This document shows positions 38,815-44,981 of a DNA stretch of 44,981 nucleotides, in pieces (position 1 is the stretch's first letter; each line of letters opens with the position of its first letter). The notes below the pieces were generated by a model that saw only the letters and a list, made by a program, of their open reading frames with translations, searched no databases and had not been told where the DNA came from. The DNA is from a virus. Both the position numbers and the translations under genes were made by a program. The stretch lies in the IMG/VR virus record IMGVR_UViG_3300021170_000033, positions 1-44,981 of that record; one strand, given 5' to 3'.

Positions 38815-39018
38815 TCGCTTCAATTCTCGGACGTTCATGTCGTGGCAGGTATCTCCCATAGTTGGAGTGGGCGAGTATGTAACGGCCGGAGTGGATAGAT
38901 GATTTTGGCCTTCGTCCCAAGTCCAAATAGCTTTGATTCCGCGAATTACGGCGTATGCACACAATGCCAACAGTAACCATCGACCAACGTAATAGAGGGC
39001 GAGGGCTCCCCAGAACAT
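38761..39018 (-). CDS. Small membrane protein, minus strand
   Basis: 85 residues from ATG 39018. One or two hydrophobic segments at the N-terminus (MFWGALALYYVGRWLLLALCAYAVI) followed by a polar tail. The stop overlaps the end of the plus gene by 54 bases. No strong ribosome site. Like the 456-716 gene it is a short antisense membrane gene close to the tail genes. Confidence 0.45.
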   Translation of the reverse strand: MFWGALALYYVGRWLLLALCAYAVIRGIKAIWTWDEGQNHLSTPAVTYSPTPTMGDTCHDMNVRELKRLGNKSASLLGVPSPARK

Positions 39019-39091
39019 GCCCGAACTCTATCACGAATCCCACATCTGTTCTATCTCAATTTGCGCTCTAATTTGCTAACAGTAACGTAGA

Positions 39092-39298
39092 ATGGCCAGC
39101 CACATCAAAAAGCCTAAGTCGCAGAAAACAACGCCTTTAAGCGCTACCAGTGCCAGTGAGCCCTTGAAGATGCACCAGGAAGACATCCCTTCCGACATGG
39201 GCCGCACGCGCACCGGGATTCAGCACAGCGCAGAAGTCTGGGGAGATCGGGCCTTTGGCTCCGACCGCAAGCACCCCAAGGCGAAGCCAAGTTGTTAA
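39092..39298 (+). CDS. Small polar protein with RTRTGIQ motif
   Basis: 68 residues. Lys/Ser/Thr-rich N-terminus and RTRTGIQHS motif shared with the next gene. Intrinsically disordered by composition. Likely structural accessory; function unknown. The upstream gap (39019-39091) contains CTGTTCTATCT shared with the gap before 25422 and could hold a promoter. Confidence 0.55.
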   Translation: MASHIKKPKSQKTTPLSATSASEPLKMHQEDIPSDMGRTRTGIQHSAEVWGDRAFGSDRKHPKAKPSC

Positions 39299-39308
39299 GG
39301 AGAATCTG

Positions 39309-39542
39309 ATGAGCTACCTCGGACGAAGAGAAGACGCGAAGCGCGAAGGCGAGTTCGCAACCAAAGTGATCGACGGGGAAACCACGACCTCTCCCGTTCG
39401 CGACGGTGGGACGGAAGCGGGCGGGGCGCCGATGGGCGGCACCACGGAATTCACCCAGTCGCGCACGCGCACCGGAATTCAAGATCACGTCAAGACTCCG
39501 CGCCGGCAGTATGGCCAGGACAAAAAGACCTCCTACAGTTAG
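39309..39542 (+). CDS. Small polar protein with RTRTGIQ motif
   Basis: 77 residues from ATG 39309 with AAGGAGAATCTG upstream, a good ribosome site. Charged, disordered, with Gly-rich middle and SRTRTGIQDHVK motif as in the preceding gene. Function unknown. Confidence 0.6.
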   Translation: MSYLGRREDAKREGEFATKVIDGETTTSPVRDGGTEAGGAPMGGTTEFTQSRTRTGIQDHVKTPRRQYGQDKKTSYS

Positions 39543-39545
39543 TCC

Positions 39546-40823
39546 GTGAAAATCTGCGTTCTCTCACATTGGGGAGAAGGAGCATGGTTCGCCTGGCTGA
39601 TGAAGCAGGCGGGCCATGACGTTCACTTCTCCGTCGAAGCGGAGCCGAATCGCGGAGTGCTCGCAGGCTTGATTGAGCAAACCGAGATCACCGACCCCAC
39701 CGACTATGACCTGATGGTCTTCGACACCACCGGATTCGGTTCGCTGTCCGACGAATCCCACACAAAGACTCCCACGCTTGGCGACTCCTCCTTTGCCGAC
39801 CAACTTGAGCATGACAGGCTATTCGGCATTGAGTTCATGCAGCGCGCGGGCATCAAGGTTCCGACTTACGAACACTTCAACGACGTTTCCGCGGCACTCC
39901 GCTTCATCCGCAAAACCAAAAAGGTCTACGTCTTCAAACCCTGCGGGGAAGGGGCGGACACGGCCGCAACCTACGTCAGTAAATCCGCGGAAGACCTCGA
40001 GCGATACATTGACGTTCTGTGGCGATCGGCGCCGGTGAAAGAGTTCATCTTGCAGGAAGTGGTGAAGGGAACGGAAGTCTCGACGGAAATGTGGATGAAC
40101 GAGTCGGGCTACTACTTCCTGAACCATACGCTCGAGTGCAAGAAGCTGATGAATGGAGATCTGGGGCCAGCCACCGGATGCTCTGGGAACCTCGTATTCG
40201 CTATCGAGCAGGAAAACCCCATTTTCAACCAGGGACTAAGAAAGGCTTTTGAGCCGCTACGCGAAGCCGGCTACGTGGGGATGATTGACCTCAACGCCAT
40301 TGTCACGGACGGAGAACTCTTCGGACTCGAATGGACGCCTCGATTTGGGTACGAAGGCACCTGCAATGTCGCGAGTCTTTTGCCGATGGATTTTGCTGAA
40401 TTTATGTACCGGATCGCCGCAAACCAGAAGCTTCCTGACCTTGCGCCGCGCCACTCCTTCTGTGCTTCGATACGCCTGTCGATCCCACCCTATCCGAATG
40501 ATGGACTGCCGAAAAAGTTCTACAAGCAAGGCGTGCCCATCGAAGGCATGAACCGGAAATTACTGACCAGCTTCTACGCGCTAGACATGCGGCTGAACGA
40601 AACGAACGAGGATTTATTTGAGACGGCGGGTATCAACGGCTGGCTGGGAGCGGCGCTCGGTTGCGGGGAAACCATCGGCCAAGCGTTTGAGCACGCACAG
40701 GGAGTAATTGACTCCATCCGCGTGCCTGACCTGATGTACCGCACGGACGTACGGAGCGTGGCAGCCAAGCGCTATGTGGAACTTGAGAGAAATGGCTGGC
40801 TACGGCCAACGTGGGGCGACTGA
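39546..40823 (+). CDS. ATP-grasp ligase related to PurD (GARS)
   Basis: 425 residues from GTG 39546, three bases after the previous stop; the ribosome site is poor. A PurD-like plan is visible: N-terminal Rossmann-like strand (MKICVLSHWGEGAWFAWLMKQAGHDV), RLFGIEFMQRAGIKVPTYEHF (about 91-111), VYVFKPCGEGADTAATYV with the ATP-binding Lys131, EFILQEVVKGTEVSTEMW (adenine-pocket Glu171), LGPATGCSGNLVFAIE (PurD GPKTGGMG-like), and GMIDLN..LEWTPRFGYEG as the Mg-binding end. PurD joins glycine to phosphoribosylamine; here the substrate is unknown. Its place among tail genes suggests a modification of virion or host surface, or a nucleotide role (inference). Confidence 0.8.
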   Translation: MKICVLSHWGEGAWFAWLMKQAGHDVHFSVEAEPNRGVLAGLIEQTEITDPTDYDLMVFDTTGFGSLSDESHTKTPTLGDSSFADQLEHDRLFGIEFMQRAGIKVPTYEHFNDVSAALRFIRKTKKVYVFKPCGEGADTAATYVSKSAEDLERYIDVLWRSAPVKEFILQEVVKGTEVSTEMWMNESGYYFLNHTLECKKLMNGDLGPATGCSGNLVFAIEQENPIFNQGLRKAFEPLREAGYVGMIDLNAIVTDGELFGLEWTPRFGYEGTCNVASLLPMDFAEFMYRIAANQKLPDLAPRHSFCASIRLSIPPYPNDGLPKKFYKQGVPIEGMNRKLLTSFYALDMRLNETNEDLFETAGINGWLGAALGCGETIGQAFEHAQGVIDSIRVPDLMYRTDVRSVAAKRYVELERNGWLRPTWGD

Positions 40824-40921
40824 TGATGCCTGATGCTGTGGACGATTCGGAGCACATCCTTCAGCAAGATGAAAACTCGGAATCCGACGACATCCCTGAG
40901 ATGGATGAGGAGGATGATTAG
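40823..40921 (+). CDS. 32-residue acidic microprotein
   Basis: ATG 40823 overlaps the ATP-grasp stop (TGATG). The peptide is extremely acidic (ends MDEEDD), and its last codons supply the ribosome site GAGGAGG for the fibre gene, so it may be a leader ensuring coupled translation. Could be a DNA mimic but size argues against it. Confidence 0.4.
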   Translation: MMPDAVDDSEHILQQDENSESDDIPEMDEEDD

Positions 40922-42916
40922 ATGTCGGTGAGACTGAGACTCGCATTTCTTGCGCTGCTGTTTGCCGTGCCTGTCTTGGCGCAAGCCCAATCCACCACGG
41001 TAAGCGGACAAGTAACAGACGCGGGAGGGCAAAGCTGGAACAATGGCACGCTGACTGCGCAGTTCGTGCCTAACCCTCAGTTCCCAACGATTAGCTCGTA
41101 CACCTGGACAGGCGGAACGCTCAATCAAACGATCTCGGGCGCGCTCAACGGCACGGGCGGATACTCAGCCCTCTCTATTCCATCGAATAACGCAATCACG
41201 CCGCAAGGCTCGCACTGGCAATTCACGTTCTGCCCGCAAGCGACTTTCCCCTGCTTCACCACGGTGCTGATAACCATCACCGGAGGCACGCAGACGGTGA
41301 ATGCTACGCCTCCCGTGATTGCCATTGCACTCACCAATCCGCCTGGCCCTTTCACGCAAGCTTACGCAGATTCCGAGATCATCTCTACTCCGCTTGGCGG
41401 ACAGTACTACAACGTGACGTTGAGCCAGGCGCGGACGTGCACGGCGGTAAGCGGAAACTCTTGTTCCGTATGGAGCAGTCCCTCGGGTTCCCTGCCAAGC
41501 GGTGGCTCAACAGGACAAACGGTAGTCAATACGGCACCAGGCGCAGGAACGTGGCAGAACTATTCATTTGCGAATCTGGCGAGCTTTCCCGCAGGTTGCG
41601 GCGCAAATCTCTTTATCACGGCGATCTCTGCCGCTCCAACATGCACACAACCTGCTGTATCGAATCTGTCCGGCCTCCCAGTAACCGCCCCTCAAGGCGG
41701 AACAGGCGTGGCGAGCCCGACTGCCCACTCCGACCCAGAAGCAGAAGGGGCAGCTAACTACAATTACGTGAATGCAGGCGCGGCGGTCACTGGTGCAGTA
41801 AAGACAGCGACCAACGGAGCCGACCCAGGCTATATCGTCCCTGGCCTGAATCCTTCTCCTGATGTCAGCACGACGCCTTATCCCGTCCGCTGCGACTCAG
41901 CAACGGCAACACTAGACCGCGTACAGACGGTCCGATTTGTGAGCGGCGCGTCTGTTGCGACGTTTCCCGACATAGGCACGAGCGGATGTGGAAGCGGATT
42001 TGTCACGACGCTGATCGCCCAGGTGGCCGTAACGGTTAATCGAACTACCTCATCGACCTTTGACGTTTACAACGGCTCGGTATCAACCGGACAGACTACC
42101 TTCTCCTTGCCCGCTGGCCAGCACGCGACCATCTCTCCCAGTGCTTCAGGGTCGAGTTGGATCGTCAGAATTGCAGCGGGCGGGATAACTGGCCTGACAA
42201 CGAACACGATCCCTAAGGCTACTAGCGCGAACTCTCTTGGAAACTCCAGCATCACCGATGACGGCACGACAGTTACATCGACCGACACGGGAGGCATGAA
42301 GGCACCGACATTCACCAGCACGGGCACCACGGCGGGCTTTGTGGATTACCCCCAAGGCTCATCGAGCGCGGCGGTCGCGCCTTGCAATACCGCGACAAGC
42401 ATCTGCGAAGAGGCTCCGGGGGCGGTCACATCTTACCTCGTATTGAAGCCGGGAGTCGCAGCACAAGGCGCTCTCACCAACATCGTTACTGCCGCTGTGG
42501 ATACGCAAGGATTCAGCGGAGACGCGAATCACTCCACGACGGTAACAATAGGTTCAGGCACATCTATCGGCTCGACGCAGCTTTGCTCGACGGCTAACTG
42601 CCCCGTAGGAACCTACCGCGTCAACGCATACGTTGACATCACAACGGCTTGCACAACCACAGGCACCTACATCATCAATCTGATTTACACCGACGACCAA
42701 GCCTCAAAGACTATCCCGATAAACATTCAGGGAACTGGCACAACTCCTGCAACTGGCTCTCTCGCGCTTAGTGCCGTAGGGAACTTCGGACAAGCCTCAC
42801 AAATTCTTCGCTCTACTGGAGCGGCCTCGATCAACTACAGCACGACGGCGGGTGCCTGCGGTTCCGGTGGCCCGATGGTCGGGAAGCTCTATCTCAGCGT
42901 GGAGCCGGTGCAATGA
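40922..42916 (+). CDS. Tail fibre protein with signal peptide
   Basis: 664 residues with GGATGAGGAGGATGATTAG upstream. Residues 1-22 are a Sec signal peptide (MSVRLRLAFLALLFAVPVLAQA-Q). A carboxypeptidase-regulatory-like N-terminal domain (VSGQVTDAGGQSWNNGTLTAQF) is followed by fibre-like parts with the common PQGGTGVASPTA motif, and a C-terminal beta domain with two Cys pairs. Thr, Ser and Gly dominate. The gene begins the block that runs on across the junction. Confidence 0.8.
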   Translation: MSVRLRLAFLALLFAVPVLAQAQSTTVSGQVTDAGGQSWNNGTLTAQFVPNPQFPTISSYTWTGGTLNQTISGALNGTGGYSALSIPSNNAITPQGSHWQFTFCPQATFPCFTTVLITITGGTQTVNATPPVIAIALTNPPGPFTQAYADSEIISTPLGGQYYNVTLSQARTCTAVSGNSCSVWSSPSGSLPSGGSTGQTVVNTAPGAGTWQNYSFANLASFPAGCGANLFITAISAAPTCTQPAVSNLSGLPVTAPQGGTGVASPTAHSDPEAEGAANYNYVNAGAAVTGAVKTATNGADPGYIVPGLNPSPDVSTTPYPVRCDSATATLDRVQTVRFVSGASVATFPDIGTSGCGSGFVTTLIAQVAVTVNRTTSSTFDVYNGSVSTGQTTFSLPAGQHATISPSASGSSWIVRIAAGGITGLTTNTIPKATSANSLGNSSITDDGTTVTSTDTGGMKAPTFTSTGTTAGFVDYPQGSSSAAVAPCNTATSICEEAPGAVTSYLVLKPGVAAQGALTNIVTAAVDTQGFSGDANHSTTVTIGSGTSIGSTQLCSTANCPVGTYRVNAYVDITTACTTTGTYIINLIYTDDQASKTIPINIQGTGTTPATGSLALSAVGNFGQASQILRSTGAASINYSTTAGACGSGGPMVGKLYLSVEPVQ

Positions 42917-43659
42917 GACTCCTACTCTCTTATATCTTATCACTCTGTTTGGCCCTTACTCCGATGCAGGGAGTCGGCGGCAACGCCGGAGTTGGAGGTA
43001 AGGCAGGCTTCGGCGGCGGAACGGGTGGCGGGTCTATTAAGTCCTACATTCAAAACGTCTTTGTGGCAGGGACAGGTAGTGCCGTCACATCAACTCAAAC
43101 CCCGGCATTTGGGTCCGCGAATACTGCTGGGAATACGATTCTTGTGGGAATAGAGTCTGGTGCCAGCTCCGCCACATCCATAACGGGCTGCTCTGACCTT
43201 CAAGGCAACACTTATGCAGTAGATAGTAATGCCCTAGAAACGAGCAGTGGCGCCGCTCAAGTTGCCGTGGCGCGGGCTTCCAACATCATTGGAGGCTCTG
43301 CAAATAAAGTGACCTGCACAAGCAGTGCGGCGCAGACTTTTTTCAGTGTCTACGCCGAAGAGATAAACCAAAACTTGACCTTAGACGGCTCTCCTGTTTC
43401 GGGTGTCACTGCGAGTCCGGCCACGGCGAACAGCTTAACGATTTCAACCTCAGTGACACACGACCTAATTTTTTACGCTGCAAACTGGAATCAAAGTCAT
43501 GGAACAGGTTCTGCTGGAACGAATTTCACGCAACACAATCCAAGCGCAGACGGATTTGAGGATTGGGTCAACGTTTCTTCAACCGGGAGTCAAACAGCGG
43601 CATATTCGTGGACAGGAACAACGACGAACAGTGTGGCTATAGCGGTGGCGTATAAATGA
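42913..43659 (+). CDS. Secreted-type Gly/Ser/Thr-rich protein with signal peptide
   Basis: 248 residues from ATG 42913 (ATGA overlap). Signal peptide MRLLLSYILSLCLALTP, then a Gly-rich linker (GVGGNAGVGGKAGFGGGTGGG, about 20-40) and one beta-sandwich domain with NTAGNTILVGIESG and DLQGNTYAVDSN motifs, known from secreted bacterial proteins. Probably a carbohydrate-binding or spike component. Confidence 0.75.
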   Translation: MRLLLSYILSLCLALTPMQGVGGNAGVGGKAGFGGGTGGGSIKSYIQNVFVAGTGSAVTSTQTPAFGSANTAGNTILVGIESGASSATSITGCSDLQGNTYAVDSNALETSSGAAQVAVARASNIIGGSANKVTCTSSAAQTFFSVYAEEINQNLTLDGSPVSGVTASPATANSLTISTSVTHDLIFYAANWNQSHGTGSAGTNFTQHNPSADGFEDWVNVSSTGSQTAAYSWTGTTTNSVAIAVAYK

Positions 43660-44981
43660 AGATGATCTTATTGCTGCTGTTGCTATTGCTCTTACCCTCA
43701 TCCCTGCCCGCTGCTGACATCTATTTCGACCTCGCACCCGCAGGAAGCAACACAGGCGCAAATTGCGCCAATGCCCGTGCTTATAACTCCAATTTAGCCG
43801 GTGACGACATACCCGGAAACATTCTCCACCTTTGCGGCACAGGCACGGCAGCAGCAGGTACATCGGGGATGTTCGTGCTGCAAGGCTCCGGATCATCCGG
43901 CAATGTCATCACTGTGAAGTTTGAGACGGGAGCGATTCTCCAAGCCCCCTATTTCGGGGTGAACGGCGCAATCAATACAAATGGACAGTCTTTCATCTTG
44001 ATTGATGGCGGCGTGCCCTGTGGTCCGAATGGTAGTGCGTGCAATGGGGTCATCCGAAACACCCTTAATGGAACATCCGGGGGAACATGTCCGGGCGGGG
44101 CTTGTTCCAATCAACAACTGTCTCAAGCCATCGTCGCACAGGGCGGCTCCAATATCGAGATAAAGAACCTTGGAATCTACGATTTATACGACCATACATC
44201 CTCTAGCGATACGGTGGTGGACGTAACCCGCGTAAATTGCATTACTTTCAATGGTTCAAACATCCTGGTCCACGATAGCACTTTTCACGATGTTGGTTGG
44301 TGCCTGATGCACATTTATCTTAACGGCGATGCCAACGTACAAGTTTATAATAATATTATTTTTAGCGCGGCTCACGGTTACATTCCCAATACGCAACACA
44401 GCGGAGGAAGCTCTGGCCCGTTTTTGTTTTACGGCAACCACATGTACTCGTTCTCCGCATGGGATACGGCAGCGAACGCTTACCATGAGACAGGGGTTCA
44501 TTGCTACACATCTCAAACCAGCGGGGCTGCTGCCCATATCACCGAGATAGATATTTACAACAACTGGTTCGGGCCTACGTCGGGCGGGAATATGACGGCC
44601 TATGTGTTCTTGGAGGGAGGCACCGGAACAGGTTCGACGCCTTGCATGGATTCTTCCAGCGGTGGGTCTGAGTATAACAATGTCTTCATTTCCGACCACT
44701 ACATCAACAACGGCCTGACTAACGCTTCAGGAGCGGTCCAAATTTTCAATAATGTCGTTTTAGGACCGGATAACAATGGTGGAGTATGTGTCTCGCTTGC
44801 ACCGCAAGGAAAATTCGAGAACAACGTAGTGGCGCAATGCAATCAGTTGGTATACATGGCATCGAACACTGGAGGAGCGGGCCTTACAGTTGATTATAAC
44901 GCCTATGGAACGGCTAGCAATGCATTCGTGTGCGGTGGAGTATTCTACAGCGATTCGCAATTTTCCAGTTGGAAAACCTGC
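43656..44981 (+). CDS. Tail spike/parallel beta-helix protein with signal peptide (continues at 9-752)
   Basis: 442 codons remain open to the window end; ATG 43656 overlaps the previous stop (ATGA). Signal peptide of a Leu run (MKMILLLLLLLLLLPSSLPAA-D), then right-handed beta-helix rungs with NNWFG, NNVV and VYNNIIF turns, Asn ladders and Cys pairs. The last 126 bases equal 9-134, so the frame continues there for a total of about 647 residues. Probably a receptor-binding depolymerase; catalytic residues cannot be assigned. Confidence 0.82.
   Translation, partial: MKMILLLLLLLLLPSSLPAADIYFDLAPAGSNTGANCANARAYNSNLAGDDIPGNILHLCGTGTAAAGTSGMFVLQGSGSSGNVITVKFETGAILQAPYFGVNGAINTNGQSFILIDGGVPCGPNGSACNGVIRNTLNGTSGGTCPGGACSNQQLSQAIVAQGGSNIEIKNLGIYDLYDHTSSSDTVVDVTRVNCITFNGSNILVHDSTFHDVGWCLMHIYLNGDANVQVYNNIIFSAAHGYIPNTQHSGGSSGPFLFYGNHMYSFSAWDTAANAYHETGVHCYTSQTSGAAAHITEIDIYNNWFGPTSGGNMTAYVFLEGGTGTGSTPCMDSSSGGSEYNNVFISDHYINNGLTNASGAVQIFNNVVLGPDNNGGVCVSLAPQGKFENNVVAQCNQLVYMASNTGGAGLTVDYNAYGTASNAFVCGGVFYSDSQFSSWKTC
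44856..44981. repeat. Right copy of 126-bp terminal overlap
   Basis: Identical to 9-134 and in the same frame of the spike gene. It is preceded by TATAC, the genuine sequence, whereas the left copy is preceded by adapter bases. This supports circular closure during assembly. Confidence 0.92.

Noticed and set aside
39546-40823. Plain host-type PurD gene acquired for purine synthesis
   Set aside because: Not excluded, but the late-region place and absence of other purine genes make it unlikely to be simple metabolism; kept as an open finding.

Overview
The window is one complete, slightly over-closed phage genome, most likely a short-tailed (podovirus-like) double-stranded DNA phage of a Gram-negative host. 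Bases 9-134 are repeated exactly at 44856-44981 (126 bp), and bases 1-8 match the 3' end of Illumina TruSeq adapters. The real molecule is therefore a circle or circularly permuted unit of about 44,847 bp, opened inside a tail-spike gene. A SleB-type lysin, a lipoprotein, a spanin-like protein and many Sec signal peptides point to a Gram-negative host. The style of the secreted beta-helix and fibre proteins suggests Acidobacteriota, but that is only an inference. I see no integrase, DNA polymerase, tail sheath or long tape measure.

Layout: (1) 9-2955, the end of the tail-spike gene from the right edge plus a further signal-peptide fibre/beta-helix protein, with small minus-strand genes and a minus-strand methyltransferase (2957-3646). 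(2) 3997-6079, lysis cassette (lipoprotein, coiled-coil membrane protein, lysin, holin candidates, spanin-like protein), closed by a strong terminator at 6129-6165. (3) 6182-6718, five tRNAs: Gly(TCC), Thr(CGT), Thr(GGT), Thr(TGT), His(GTG). (4) 6821-7590, an XRE repressor-like gene under its own palindrome, then two tRNA halves in reversed order and a minus-strand gene. (5) 7728-20166, a dense early/middle block of small genes: ERF annealing protein, YqaJ-type exonuclease, HNH-like protein, an O-like initiator carrying iterons, an MT-A70 methylase, a PD-(D/E)XK nuclease candidate, a RyR-domain protein and many zinc-knuckle microproteins. (6) 20171-38814, packaging, head and head-tail genes: small-terminase-like protein, a GroES carrying a DnaJ-like zinc domain, large terminase, portal, scaffold candidate, major capsid protein, adaptors, a protein ending in a Hint (intein-like) domain, and two large internal-virion candidates. 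(7) 39092-44981, small proteins, a PurD-like ATP-grasp enzyme, and fibre/spike proteins with signal peptides that run across the junction into region 1.

The genes are tightly packed and often translationally coupled: at least eleven starts are GTG codons overlapping the upstream TGA (GTGA), and a similar number overlap as ATGA or TGATG. The ERF protein, exonuclease and HNH-like protein form a recombination module next to the O-like origin module. Replication otherwise depends on host polymerases.

The most unusual items are the GroES/zinc-domain fusion (20571-21110), the Hint domain at the end of a virion protein (30447-32105), the series of tail proteins with Sec signal peptides, the PurD-like ATP-grasp enzyme, and the possible permuted tRNA at 7173-7290.
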